From Paenibacillus polymyxa (lineage in GTDB: Bacteria > Bacillota > Bacilli > Paenibacillales > Paenibacillaceae): DNA of 64,000 nucleotides. Position 1 is the first letter of the stretch. Every line of letters starts with the position of its first letter. Position numbers and translations under genes: made by a program. Shown here piece after piece: positions 26,430 to 35,930 of this stretch. The stretch lies in assembly GCF_015710975.1 (NCBI RefSeq), contig NZ_CP049783.1:4817501-4881500 (forward strand), in the 5' to 3' direction. The notes under the pieces are model-generated. The model did no database searches. It saw only the letters and a list, made by a program, of their open reading frames with translations, and had not been told where the DNA came from.

Positions 26430-27464
26430 ATGATGAGTGTTAGTTTAACTACAGAGCTTCCAGAAGAAAAAAAGCCATATTTGCTGCGTAGCGGGGATGG
26501 AAGAAGGTATGTATTTGGTCAACAGGTAGCTACTGTTATTGCCGATTTTAAAAGCACTGGGGATGTACTCGAATTAACGACGATTTCAGGTGGGAAAGGA
26601 GAGACCTTTCCGCTACACAGACATAAAGATGCTTTTGAATCTATCTATGTAATGGAAGGTAAAATTGAATTTATGCTCGATGGAGTGAACTATTTGTTGA
26701 CTGCCGGAGACTATGTTCATATCCCTCCTGGAATCGCACATGCGTATCGAATGGCTGGGCATCGAAATCGCTTTGCTTCCTATTCGATTAAAGGTAATCT
26801 CACGGCAATATATGAGCTTTTAGGAGAGCCGTATCCTTACTTTGAACATCCAACCACAGCGATGAATTCGTATTCTGAGAATCAATTGACGGAAGCTTCC
26901 AATAGAGCAGACATTGTATTCCTTCAAGATGCTGTTCGATGGGGGGAGTATAACTCGTCTGAAGAAAGCCATAATCCAAGAAGCGTAGCTCCTTATGTTC
27001 TGGAAAATGGAGAGGGAGACCGGTTGCTCACTGGAGACCAGCTTCACAGGATTCTAGCTACTCAAGAAAATACGAACGGGGAATACATTTTTGTAGCTTC
27101 TGATGGCCCGAAAGGAGACCCCATTGTTGAACATTTTCATAACCACCATACAGAAACTTTCTTCTGTGTGCAGGGACAAATGACGATGTGGGCAAACGGA
27201 GAAGAAGTAAAACTATTCCCTGGAGATTTTCTTCATGTACCTGCAGGAACACTTCATTCGTATAGACTGGACTCTCATTATACGAAAGTCGTAGGTATGT
27301 TGGTGTCTGGATTGTTCGAACCTTTCTTCCGGGCATTGGGTGAACCGCACGAAACATACACCTTTCCAACAGAACCAGGCCCGCTCCGTATGGATCGTGT
27401 AATGGCTATTATCGACGAACTTGATCTGAACGTGGTGGCTAAATCTCCGCTCGATCGGAAGTAG
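26430..27464 (+). CDS. Bicupin dioxygenase, quercetin 2,3-dioxygenase type (QdoI/YxaG-like)
   Basis: 344 residues, close to B. subtilis YxaG/QdoI. Two cupin domains are visible. The first has metal ligands in PLHRHKDAFE (H63, H65, E70) and a later His in GIAHAYRM; the second has VEHFHNHHTETF and GTLHSYR. Such enzymes cleave flavonols such as quercetin with O2, releasing CO. AAAGGAGGATAAC precedes tandem ATGs. The MFS gene starts 10 bp after its stop, so they form an operon. The flavonol substrate is inferred from motif pattern and length. Confidence 0.82.
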   Translation: MMSVSLTTELPEEKKPYLLRSGDGRRYVFGQQVATVIADFKSTGDVLELTTISGGKGETFPLHRHKDAFESIYVMEGKIEFMLDGVNYLLTAGDYVHIPPGIAHAYRMAGHRNRFASYSIKGNLTAIYELLGEPYPYFEHPTTAMNSYSENQLTEASNRADIVFLQDAVRWGEYNSSEESHNPRSVAPYVLENGEGDRLLTGDQLHRILATQENTNGEYIFVASDGPKGDPIVEHFHNHHTETFFCVQGQMTMWANGEEVKLFPGDFLHVPAGTLHSYRLDSHYTKVVGMLVSGLFEPFFRALGEPHETYTFPTEPGPLRMDRVMAIIDELDLNVVAKSPLDRK

Positions 27465-27474
27465 GGAGGACGCA

Positions 27475-28812
27475 GTGTCAGTTAACAATCGCACCAAACA
27501 ATCTGAGTCCTATGCTATTATCTGGATACTTGCATTTGCAATGGTGATTTCAGTGATGAATTCTACCATGTTTAATGTCGCACTACCTTCACTACGCGAA
27601 GAATTTCAATTATCCTCTTCCCAAGTAAGCTGGGTTGTAACAGCATATATCATTATTTATGCTATTGGATCAGTGGCTTACGGAAAATTGGCGGACATGT
27701 TTAGGTTGAAGAACCTAATTACCTTTGGATTATGTTGCTTTGCGCTAGGATCTATATTCGGCTTCTTTTCTTCTAATTATTGGATGGTTATTGTAAGCAG
27801 AATTTTCCAATCCATTGGAGCATCTGTTGTTCCGGCCTCATCCATGTTGATCCCGATTCGCTATATATCTATTGCAAATCGTGGCAAGGCTTTGGGGATT
27901 ACTTCTGCCGGAATGGCTTTAGGGACGGCAATAGGTCCAATTATTGCTGGTTTTGTTATTGGATTCGCAAGCTGGCGTTACCTATTTTTAATCTCATTTT
28001 TAATAATTGTTACCATTCCTTTTTTCAGAAGGTATTTAATCAATGAAGCACCTTCAAAAGGAAAAGCTGATCTCATAGGAGGTATTTTGCTTGCCGCTTC
28101 CATTACGCTGCTGCTGCTCTCCATTACTGGTCACAGCTGGAGCTATTTCGCGGCTACGATCCTCATATTCGTATTGTTCATTATTCGTATTAACAAAACA
28201 GATGAACCCTTTATTGAACCGACACTCTTTAAAAATACAAGATATACGATAGGATTGATTATCGCTTGTATGGTTCTTACCCTTAATTTATGTGTTCCGT
28301 ATTTGATACCGCAGGTGCTAAGCTCAATACATCACTTATCTTCTGTAAATACAGGACTCGTAATGTTTCCCGGTGCTTTGATTGCTGCATTGCTTGGGCT
28401 GGTAGGTGGGAAAATCGCGGATGCAAAGGGCAACCGCTTTGTATTCTCGTTGGCTTTCCTATTCCAAGTGATAGCATATCTTATATTAGGTATTTTTACA
28501 GAGGCGGCCCCAGCAGTTATTGCGATCATTTTAATTCTAGCGAATACTGGGTTAACGTTCGCTCAGATTACAATGGCAAACACCATTTCTCGAACATTAA
28601 GCGGTAAGCAAACCGGAGTTGGTATGGGTATCTATATGATGGGAAGCTTTATGGCGGGGGCTATCGGAACGTCTATTCTAGGATCCGTACTTGATCAAGA
28701 AGCACAAAGTCAAAGTGTGTTCAGCTCTATTTTTTGGATTATGGGCATATGGATAATAGGATTTGCTATATTTTATTTTACAGTTTTCCGTAAAAAAGCA
28801 ACATTCGTTTAG
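27475..28812 (+). CDS. MFS transporter, DHA2-like exporter
   Basis: 445 residues with about 12-14 helices. Family motifs include MFNVALPSLREEFQLSSSQVSWVVTAY cut as MFNVALPSLR and WVVTAY, GKLADMFRLK (motif A) and RIFQSIGASVVPASSM. A GTG start five bases after GGGAGG is used. It follows the quercetinase by 10 bp and probably exports the flavonoid or its breakdown product. A 40-bp palindrome about 90 bp downstream may end the transcript. Confidence 0.86.
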   Translation: MSVNNRTKQSESYAIIWILAFAMVISVMNSTMFNVALPSLREEFQLSSSQVSWVVTAYIIIYAIGSVAYGKLADMFRLKNLITFGLCCFALGSIFGFFSSNYWMVIVSRIFQSIGASVVPASSMLIPIRYISIANRGKALGITSAGMALGTAIGPIIAGFVIGFASWRYLFLISFLIIVTIPFFRRYLINEAPSKGKADLIGGILLAASITLLLLSITGHSWSYFAATILIFVLFIIRINKTDEPFIEPTLFKNTRYTIGLIIACMVLTLNLCVPYLIPQVLSSIHHLSSVNTGLVMFPGALIAALLGLVGGKIADAKGNRFVFSLAFLFQVIAYLILGIFTEAAPAVIAIILILANTGLTFAQITMANTISRTLSGKQTGVGMGIYMMGSFMAGAIGTSILGSVLDQEAQSQSVFSSIFWIMGIWIIGFAIFYFTVFRKKATFV

Positions 28813-28899
28813 CAACACATACAGTAATCAAATAACCACGTTCCTTATAATAATCGCTATAGCCTGCGCCAGGAGTGTTTTCATTCCGATGGCAAAATG

Positions 28900-28939
28900 A
28901 TAAAACGCTACTGACCTTCGAAGGTCAGTAGCGTTTTAT
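28900..28939. terminator. Perfect 40-bp palindrome, probable terminator
   Basis: Every base from 28900 to 28939 pairs symmetrically around a central TTCGAA, with AAAA/TTTT ends inside the arms (AAAACGCTACTGACC ... GGTCAGTAGCGTTTT). It lies after the MFS gene, and a bidirectional terminator is the simplest reading. A loop-free 40-bp palindrome is unusual. Confidence 0.65.
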
Positions 28940-29034
28940 ATCGTTTCAATAACAAACGAGGAAGAGGGGGGACCTTATGAAATCAAACCAACCTAATAGC
29001 TAATACTTATTTTGGTGGTTTTAACATTAGGTCA

Positions 29035-30423
29035 TCAATGCACCGATGGTATCTCAATGCTTACTTGTCCGCCGCCTGTCTGGGTAGAGTTGGCGATGAT
29101 CAACTGTCCGCCATGTAGGTTCACAATGGATTTTGTTATATATAGGCCCATACCGTAATGTCCACTTAATCTTCTGGACGAATCACCCATATAAAATTGC
29201 TCCGCTGCTTGTTTGAGGCCCTCAGGAGAGAAGCCCGGGCCTTCGTCTACGATGCTGAACCGCATACATTCTTCCACAGACTCTACAGTCAGCCGGATTT
29301 CGCTATTTTCTGGTGCTTGATCTACCGCATTAGAGGCAACATTCATGATGGCTCGCTCAAGCAGAACGGGGTCTGCATACAACGTCTTAGGGAGGTTGTA
29401 TGCAGCAAATGCGACGGATGTTTTTTTGACAGCAGCCAAGGCCTTTACCTGATCTTTCACCTTCGTTAAATAGTAGTCCGTATCTATCGTTTCCGCCTGC
29501 AGGGTGGCTACTGTTTCTGCTTTTGAAATTTCAATAAGAGTTTTGATATACTGCTCCATTTGCCTGGTGCTCTCCGCTATATAATCGGTATAGTTCTTTT
29601 GCTCTTCCGATTGATCGGTTTCGGACAGCAGCTCTACGTTTCCGCGAACGATAGTGAGCGGTGTTTTGACATCGTGTGCAAGGGCGGATATTTGCTCGCG
29701 ACGAGATTTTTCGAGATTCCATTGTTTCTGAAGCGAAGTCTTTAACGTTTCTTTCATTTTATCCATAGAATGGAGCACTTGGTCGATTTCCATCACACCA
29801 CTGAGCTGAATTGAGAAGTCCAGGTCCTGTGCCTGAATTTGCTTTGTAGCCTGCTGCAATCCACTCATTTTGCGCGTCAGCTTTCGTCCGAAGGAGGAAG
29901 CGAGTAGGGCTCCTCCCCCCAGGAAGGCGATACAAAACACGGCAAAAAAGGACAATTCCGCGTTCGGCAGATATTGACGTAGAATAGGATGTTCAAACTG
30001 TGCCGAGACAGAGTAGCGCATCACAGTAACTTTATTATTATGTGAAACTTTTACATAGTTATAGGGAAATTGATAGGCAGTATTGCTCTGCTGCGTAACA
30101 CTCCAAGCGGCTTGAGCCTGCTTTTCAGGAAGATTTCCCTCAATGTGGCGGCCTTTCGAAGTGAATAACGCATATCTATATAGTTTCTGCCGAGAATCCG
30201 GCTGTAGGGTCTTGCCAGCTTCAATGATTGCCTTATCCTCCCATACTTGATTTTCAGCATAGTTCGCGGGAAGAATGGTTCCACAAGACATCAGGACATA
30301 GAAGATGAGGACCAGGAACAGCGCGAGCGCAATTGTCCCGATACAGAACATAACTAAATAGCCCAGGAAAATGGTTCGCAGTTTGGTTATCTTGCGTGCT
30401 TGCTGTACTTTGGCTACTTCCAT
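29035..30423 (-). CDS. Sensor histidine kinase
   Basis: About 462 residues. Two membrane helices (about 17-42 and 160-182) flank an extracytoplasmic loop of about 115 residues. A HAMP-like segment follows, then the H-box ALAHDVKTPLTIVRGN (phospho-His), N-box NVASNAVDQAPEN, G1 DEGPGFS and G2 GHYGMGLYI. The ATG at 30423 follows GGGGGATCGG; the upstream TTG is less likely. It overlaps the response-regulator gene by 10 bp. The position next to LanFEG genes fits the SpaK/NisK or BceS-like type of peptide sensing; the large loop favours SpaK/NisK. The signal is unknown. Confidence 0.9.
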   Translation of the reverse strand: MEVAKVQQARKITKLRTIFLGYLVMFCIGTIALALFLVLIFYVLMSCGTILPANYAENQVWEDKAIIEAGKTLQPDSRQKLYRYALFTSKGRHIEGNLPEKQAQAAWSVTQQSNTAYQFPYNYVKVSHNNKVTVMRYSVSAQFEHPILRQYLPNAELSFFAVFCIAFLGGGALLASSFGRKLTRKMSGLQQATKQIQAQDLDFSIQLSGVMEIDQVLHSMDKMKETLKTSLQKQWNLEKSRREQISALAHDVKTPLTIVRGNVELLSETDQSEEQKNYTDYIAESTRQMEQYIKTLIEISKAETVATLQAETIDTDYYLTKVKDQVKALAAVKKTSVAFAAYNLPKTLYADPVLLERAIMNVASNAVDQAPENSEIRLTVESVEECMRFSIVDEGPGFSPEGLKQAAEQFYMGDSSRRLSGHYGMGLYITKSIVNLHGGQLIIANSTQTGGGQVSIEIPSVH

Positions 30424-31073
30424 CGGTACCCGATCCCCCAAACTGTCTCCACTGGCGAAACCTCTACTTTGCCAAGCTTGGCCCGGATATTTTTGATATG
30501 CTCCACAATGGTAGCGGAATCGCTGTCCCCATCAAACCCAAAGACGGCTTCATAAATCTGCTCTTTAGAGAACACCTGGCCCCAATTTAGAGCTAAAAAC
30601 TTACATATTTCATATTCACTTTTGGTAAACGGGATTACAACATTCTGAACGGTGATTTCCTTACCAGACAGATTAAAATGAACTTCCCCGATGCAGAATA
30701 CATTTCGTCGTTCACGATGCTCCCGTCTGAGATGGGCGTTGATTCGAGCGCGCAACTCTCCAGCCCCAAACGGCTTGACAATATAATCGTCAGCCCCTTC
30801 CCCAAGGCCCAACATCACATCGTTCTCCATGGATTTTGCCGTGAGGAACAGTATCGGACAGTCCACTTTACTGCGAATTTCCCGACAGAGGGTGAATCCG
30901 TCCATGCTTGGCATCATTACGTCAAGTAGGATGAGGTCAAAGGCTCCAAGCTGCATGGTGAGAACCTGTGGGGAGGCGGAGACCACCGTGACAACATGGC
31001 CATCTTTTTGCAAAATATTTTGAAGGAGTGCCAAAACGGCAGGTTCATCATCAACGGCCAACAAGTTTGCCAT
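30414..31073 (-). CDS. OmpR-family response regulator
   Basis: 219 residues. Receiver domain 3-115 with the acidic pair DDE, phospho-Asp in LILLDVMMPSMDGF, the conserved Thr in ILFLTAK and Lys in DYIVKPFG; winged-helix DNA-binding domain 125-217 (FTKSEYEICKFLALN, WGIGYRW). The ATG at 31073 is chosen for its AAAGGGAAG site and because homologues start just before VDDEP; the 40 residues upstream are not family-like. It is coupled to the kinase and sits 38 bp after the ABC operon, so all five genes may be one transcript. Confidence 0.92.
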   Translation of the reverse strand: MANLLAVDDEPAVLALLQNILQKDGHVVTVVSASPQVLTMQLGAFDLILLDVMMPSMDGFTLCREIRSKVDCPILFLTAKSMENDVMLGLGEGADDYIVKPFGAGELRARINAHLRREHRERRNVFCIGEVHFNLSGKEITVQNVVIPFTKSEYEICKFLALNWGQVFSKEQIYEAVFGFDGDSDSATIVEHIKNIRAKLGKVEVSPVETVWGIGYRWK

Positions 31074-31111
31074 GCTTAATTCACTTCCCTTTGCTTTCTT
31101 TACTCTAATCT

Positions 31112-31870
31112 TTACTCCGATGAGTTTTGTCCTTCCCAACGACAAATCCATAACCCTAATAATACCATGATGACGAAGGTCCCTACTACGCAATATCTAA
31201 TTCCCCAATCAAGCTGTATAGTTTCAGGGATAGAATCTGCTGGGCTTACACCGTATTGCACCCAGATGGTGATGAACCGGGCCGCCCAAGCAGGGGGGAT
31301 GAATATCCAATTATGATCACCCAGCCCTGTAAGGAGCAAAGCAGACAATAGACTCTCCATGATGCCCAGACCGATAGAAGCTCCTTTGCCGAATCTCAAG
31401 CTAATGAAAAAATGCAGAAGATAAAGGAATACACTGGACATACACAGTATGCAGGCAGCCAACACATAAAACATCAAGCCATACGGGGACTCTTTCATCA
31501 GATATATATAACAAGCTCCAAAGCCGCCTGAGGCAAGCAGCACACTACCAAATCCCAAGCACAGAAGCAGGCTAAGCTTGCTCAAAAAAGGTAGCAGCTT
31601 CACCGGCGAGGTCAAGAGGTGTTGGAAATTTCCAGCGACTGACTCCTGCTCAACAGCAATGGAGCATACAATACCAATCATGGTAGGAAGAGCCACAGCC
31701 AGAACTTGCAAATAGCCGTCTACCTTCGAAATTGGTGAGTATGGAGTAAAGGAATAATAGGCTAGAAAGATTGCTATGCCTAGGAGTGGCACAAGCAGCT
31801 GCACCAGCAATAAGGGCTGCCTTCTAAGTTTAAGCACATCAGATTTCAGATTGCGGAAGAAGGATATCAT
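31112..31870 (-). CDS. Lantibiotic-immunity-type ABC permease (LanG/MutG-like)
   Basis: 252 residues with six predicted helices. The N-terminal FFRNLKSDVLKLRRQPLLLV and an even spread of helices match LanE/LanG permeases of lantibiotic immunity. It forms the membrane channel with the neighbouring permease and the LanF-type ATPase, moving lantibiotics away from the membrane. It is separated from the other permease gene by one base. No lantibiotic precursor or synthetase lies nearby, so it more likely protects against foreign peptides. Assignment is by operon layout. Confidence 0.8.
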   Translation of the reverse strand: MISFFRNLKSDVLKLRRQPLLLVQLLVPLLGIAIFLAYYSFTPYSPISKVDGYLQVLAVALPTMIGIVCSIAVEQESVAGNFQHLLTSPVKLLPFLSKLSLLLCLGFGSVLLASGGFGACYIYLMKESPYGLMFYVLAACILCMSSVFLYLLHFFISLRFGKGASIGLGIMESLLSALLLTGLGDHNWIFIPPAWAARFITIWVQYGVSPADSIPETIQLDWGIRYCVVGTFVIMVLLGLWICRWEGQNSSE

Positions 31871-31871
31871 C

Positions 31872-32603
31872 TTACTTAGCCTCCCGCTTGCGGAAAGACA
31901 TGGCCGTCAGGACGGACAGAATCATGAATAGACCAACGGTGATCACTAGGCCGGGCACAATTACGTCTCTATCCAAAAGTGGATCTTCTGAAAGAATAGC
32001 AAGCCCATTAGGCAGCACTTGAATGACGGCGCACATCACTCGAGCTGGAATAGCATAGGGTACCGCCCACCATATAGAAGACGTTGCGAACAAGATGGTG
32101 CAGGCTACATTGCCCAGCATGTTGATGATTAGGGTGGAAAACATGCCTATTCGGTCCGTTAGGAACAGGCAAAGTGGAATTTGCCACAAAAAGGTAACAA
32201 AAAGTATTAGAGTTGCAGCGACGCTTCCTGCTAGTGTCACGGAAGATGAGAATACGAATCCGCCAAGAGTTATCCCTACAAATAGGATAATAGATGAAAC
32301 CATTAAGAGCCTTACGCAAACCCCGATTTTCCCGTACCATACCTGGGCCAAATCCACAGACATGCCGAGGATAGCACGGTATTTCAGCTTCTTGCCATCC
32401 TTTTGGATGACTCCTGAGCACATTAAGGTGAGAGCACCTGGCAGCAGCATGATATACCACCAGTTGTAGCTGGCGCTTTGGAACATATGTCCTCCCATGA
32501 GCCCGGTACATAGAAGAAGAGTAACGATGGGAGCCAGCCAGACTAGCTTTTTCGTGAAGGTGCGCTTTAATTTTAAATGTTCGGCTGCTATGTTTTGCTG
32601 CAT
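31872..32603 (-). CDS. Lantibiotic-immunity-type ABC permease (LanE/MutE-like)
   Basis: 243 residues, six helices. The start AEHLKLKRTFTKKLVWLAP is the typical LanE/MutE amphipathic N-terminus. The ATG at 32603 is chosen because GGGAGGTGAG lies just upstream, removing an overlap with the ATPase gene seen from the longer frame. The gap to the ATPase stop is one base. It works with the LanG-like permease. Confidence 0.82.
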   Translation of the reverse strand: MQQNIAAEHLKLKRTFTKKLVWLAPIVTLLLCTGLMGGHMFQSASYNWWYIMLLPGALTLMCSGVIQKDGKKLKYRAILGMSVDLAQVWYGKIGVCVRLLMVSSIILFVGITLGGFVFSSSVTLAGSVAATLILFVTFLWQIPLCLFLTDRIGMFSTLIINMLGNVACTILFATSSIWWAVPYAIPARVMCAVIQVLPNGLAILSEDPLLDRDVIVPGLVITVGLFMILSVLTAMSFRKREAK

Positions 32604-32604
32604 G

Positions 32605-33312
32605 CTACTCACCTCCCTTTCGGTATTCCTGTGCAATCTGCATGAACAACGATTCCAGGTTTTGTCCTGGAGTGACCGCCTCTTGATAAGCTAATACGCC
32701 GCCAGCAATGATCCCAACATGGTCAACGATTTGTTCGACTTCGGATAGGATATGACTGGAAAGAATTACGGTAATTCCTTGCTTCGGGAAGGAGCGAATC
32801 AACTCGCGTTGCTCCTGAATACCAATGGGGTCTAGTCCGTTGGTTGGTTCATCTAAGATCAATAGCTTGGGATGATTGAGGAGAGCAATCGCAATGCCTA
32901 GCCGCTGTTTCATGCCCATCGAGAACTGGCCCGAGCGCTTTTTCCCGGTATGGGTCAAATCAACAATGTTCAGCACTTCATCAATCCGCGAGTCAGGTAG
33001 TCCAAGCAACGTTGTGCGAACCTTCAGGTTCTCTCTAGCTGTCAAATTCTCATAGAGGGGAGGAGCTTCGATCAGTGCACCGATCTGAGCCAGATCTTTT
33101 CGGGACCAGGGTTTTCCTTGAAATAAAATCTCACCGGCCGTGGGGCGTAGCATACCGGTTAACATTTTTAAAGTAGTTGATTTTCCTGCCCCATTCGGGC
33201 CGAGCAGACCATACACGGAATTCTCCTGAATAGACAATGTGACGTTGTTCACCGCCTGTTGTCGTCTGAAGGTTTTGCAGAGATTTTTAGTCTGTAAAAT
33301 AATGTTATCCAT
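32605..33312 (-). CDS. Lantibiotic-immunity-type ABC ATPase (LanF/BcrA-like)
   Basis: 235 residues. Walker A GPNGAGKST, degenerate signature SMGMKQRLG (typical of LanF/BcrA rather than LSGGQ), Walker B LLILDEPTNGLDP and the switch SSHILSEV. It energises two six-helix permeases encoded after it. It is the first gene of a five-gene unit F-E-G-R-K. AAAAGGATGAACTG precedes its ATG. Confidence 0.9.
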   Translation of the reverse strand: MDNIILQTKNLCKTFRRQQAVNNVTLSIQENSVYGLLGPNGAGKSTTLKMLTGMLRPTAGEILFQGKPWSRKDLAQIGALIEAPPLYENLTARENLKVRTTLLGLPDSRIDEVLNIVDLTHTGKKRSGQFSMGMKQRLGIAIALLNHPKLLILDEPTNGLDPIGIQEQRELIRSFPKQGITVILSSHILSEVEQIVDHVGIIAGGVLAYQEAVTPGQNLESLFMQIAQEYRKGGE

Positions 33313-33462
33313 ATCAGTTCATCCTTTTCATTCGTTCTGACAATTACTTTACAGATCAATTCTAAGAACTTTATAAGGATTGAAATATTAATGTTTCAAA
33401 CTTTATGCATTCATGCAGTATTCGCTATAATGGATACAGTGATTTAGGAAAGGGATGTATTC

Positions 33463-34590
33463 ATGAAGAAGGTTATCGTAATCGGAGCAGGAATTCTGGG
33501 GGCATCGACAGCATACCAGTTAGCAAAAATGGGCGCTGATGTCATTCTTGTAGACCGCAAAGATAAAGGACAGGCGACAGATGCAGCTGCTGGCATTATC
33601 TGTCCCTGGCTATCACAGCGACGCAATCAGGCTTGGTACCAGCTAGCCAAAGCAGGCGCACGTTTTTACCCCGGGTTGATTGAAGAACTCAAAAGCGAGG
33701 GAGAAACAGAAACTGGCTATGCTCAAGTCGGGGCTCTCAGTATTCATGATGATTCGGAGAAAATTAAAAAAATGCAGGAACGGGCACGCTTACGACATAC
33801 AGATGCACCAGAAATCGGCGAAATTACGCAACTAAATCAAAAGGAAACCCATGAACGTTTTCCCTTGTTAGTAGATCACTATCATTCTGTTCATATTAGC
33901 GGTGCCGCTCGTATAGATGGTCGAGCGCTGCGTGATGCGTTGATCCGATCAGCCCAAAGAAATGGGGCAACCCTTATCCATGGGGATGCTGCGCTTCAGT
34001 ATGATTCCGACCATGTAACCGGAGTAACGGTCGGCGCAAGCAGCTTCTCATCTGACGAAGTCATTGTTTGTGCAGGTGCATGGGCCAATCAACTGATGCT
34101 GCCGTTGGGCATTCGCTTTAAGGTTAGTTTTCAAAAGGCACAGATTATGCATTTGCAGGTTCCTGTCAAACAAGATACCGGCACCTGGCCTGTAATCATG
34201 CCGCCTACTGATCAATACTTGTTGGCGTTTGATCAACAGAAGATCGTAATTGGGGCAACTCACGAGAATGAAATCGAAGGCTACGATACAAGAGTAACAG
34301 CAGGCGGGATGCAGGAAATCCTAAATAAAGGTTTAGAATTAGCACCTGATTTAGTAAACAGCACTTTTCAGGAGGTAAGAGTCGGTTTTCGTCCGTTTAC
34401 CCCCGGTTTTCTACCGGTGCTTGGAGCTGTCCCTGGCTGGAACGGCCTTATAGCTGCCAATGGGCTTGGAGCATCCGGGCTGACCATGGGTCCCTTTATT
34501 GGAAGCCAACTGGCAAAGTTAGCACTGGGAATGGATTTGGATATCAACATCGATGATTATGATATTCGAAATGCTATTGATGAAGGTTGA
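33463..34590 (+). CDS. FAD-dependent oxidoreductase, DadA/glycine oxidase family
   Basis: 375 residues, DAO superfamily. The Rossmann dinucleotide motif VIVIGAGILGASTAYQLAK is at 4-22, followed by the acidic residue in VILVDRKD. The C-terminal VGFRPFTPGFLPVLG and NGLGASGLTMGP blocks are typical for D-amino-acid or sarcosine oxidases. It would oxidise an amino acid or amine with FAD. AGGAAAGGGATG precedes the ATG. It is monocistronic with its own terminator. The substrate is not assignable. Confidence 0.87.
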   Translation: MKKVIVIGAGILGASTAYQLAKMGADVILVDRKDKGQATDAAAGIICPWLSQRRNQAWYQLAKAGARFYPGLIEELKSEGETETGYAQVGALSIHDDSEKIKKMQERARLRHTDAPEIGEITQLNQKETHERFPLLVDHYHSVHISGAARIDGRALRDALIRSAQRNGATLIHGDAALQYDSDHVTGVTVGASSFSSDEVIVCAGAWANQLMLPLGIRFKVSFQKAQIMHLQVPVKQDTGTWPVIMPPTDQYLLAFDQQKIVIGATHENEIEGYDTRVTAGGMQEILNKGLELAPDLVNSTFQEVRVGFRPFTPGFLPVLGAVPGWNGLIAANGLGASGLTMGPFIGSQLAKLALGMDLDINIDDYDIRNAIDEG

Positions 34591-34624
34591 TCCTAGAAGC
34601 TGGACAACAGTAGATATGCATAAG

Positions 34625-34650
34625 AAGCCGCCATACTGGCGGCTTTTCTA
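34625..34650 (+). terminator. Terminator after the FAD oxidoreductase
   Basis: The stem AGCCGCC / GGCGGCT with a five-base loop is followed by TTTC. Confidence 0.82.
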
Positions 34651-34715
34651 ATAATATAAGTTCTTTTCCTGGCCCAAAGATAGAGCTTATGTCGATTTTT
34701 TAAGGTTACTCGTTT

Positions 34716-35879
34716 CTATTTTAGTCTTAGACCTAGTAAAACCCCGCTACGTAGGAACAAGATTAGTGACACACCGAAACAAATCACAGAAAACAGGCTA
34801 ACGGAAATAAAACTACCGCTGTGCGCGTATAGCATTCCTGCTGTGAAAGAGCCAACCATCGTTCCAAAATACATAGAAGAATTGGCAAGTGATGAGACTG
34901 TTCCGCGTGCTGTGGCAGACAAGGTTTGAAGCATACTCATCATAAGCGGAAAAATCATTCCAAGGATAAGGAAGATCAGAAAATATGTAATTTCGACATA
35001 GGTCACACTAGGTAAATAGGGCAGAAGCAAATAAAGCAGACCGATGAAAATTACGCCATAGATCAAAGAGTGCTTAGGCCCCACTTTGTTAACTAAGCTG
35101 CTCCCAAATAAGCTGCTGATCGTATTTCCTAAACCAAGGAATAATATCACCGTACCAATATTTGCAACATTGAGGCTGAATTTGTCGGACAGCCATGTGC
35201 CAATAAAAGAGAAGGCAGCAAAATTTCCGAGTTGGAACAGGAAGTAGGCCAGAAAAGCGACCTTAGGTGTTGACCCCTGCAGCAATGAACGGTATCTGTT
35301 CCTAATCGAGGGAGCCTTTTGCTTCTGTATAGAAGGAGGCAAGGCGGGCAAGAGAACAGCAGTCCAAATAACGATCAGGAAGGTGCAGCAACCAATCATA
35401 ATAAAGGGTGTTTGCCACCCGGCGGTAGCGAGATAGCTGCCAATGGGAACGCCTAGCATTTGGGAAAAAGCTAATCCTGCGGTGACAACTCCCATGGCTT
35501 TTAACACTTTATGTGGTTGAACTAACTGAGGAATGGCTGCCCAAACTTGAGGTGAGGCAAAAGCGGCACTAATGCCAGCCAATAAGCGAAAAGCAAACAT
35601 GGTCCAAAAATCAACGGCAAAGCCGCAAAGTAGAGTGAAGATACCAAAACCAAGTAAGCCGAACAGTAGTACTTTTTTTCGATTCCATGCATCTGACAAC
35701 GGTCCTGCAATTAAGGCAAACAGAGCATACCCTAAAGCATAGGCTGAAACAATCCAGCCTGATTGTTCGATAGAAATGCCGAAGCTTTCACGAAGAATAG
35801 GTAGAAGAGGCGACACAATGAACGTATCTGTACCAATGAAAAACATGATCAAGAAAAACAAGGTGATAATTTTATTCAA
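34716..35879 (-). CDS. MFS transporter, DHA1 family (AraJ-like)
   Basis: 387 residues, about 12 helices. FFIGTDTFIVSPLLPILRE (helix 1), GWIVSAYALGYALFAL, then GPLSDAWNRKKVLL (motif A) are typical of sugar-efflux/drug DHA1 proteins. The start is set at TTG 35879 because TGGAGGG stands seven bases before it; the ATG just upstream of that site would place the site inside the gene. It is divergent from an ArsR regulator with a dyad between them. Substrate unknown. Confidence 0.86.
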   Translation of the reverse strand: MNKIITLFFLIMFFIGTDTFIVSPLLPILRESFGISIEQSGWIVSAYALGYALFALIAGPLSDAWNRKKVLLFGLLGFGIFTLLCGFAVDFWTMFAFRLLAGISAAFASPQVWAAIPQLVQPHKVLKAMGVVTAGLAFSQMLGVPIGSYLATAGWQTPFIMIGCCTFLIVIWTAVLLPALPPSIQKQKAPSIRNRYRSLLQGSTPKVAFLAYFLFQLGNFAAFSFIGTWLSDKFSLNVANIGTVILFLGLGNTISSLFGSSLVNKVGPKHSLIYGVIFIGLLYLLLPYLPSVTYVEITYFLIFLILGMIFPLMMSMLQTLSATARGTVSSLANSSMYFGTMVGSFTAGMLYAHSGSFISVSLFSVICFGVSLILFLRSGVLLGLRLK

Positions 35880-35930
35880 AACGAAACCCTCCATTTGTTC
35901 TATAGTTCGAATATTTTCGAATAATAGAAA

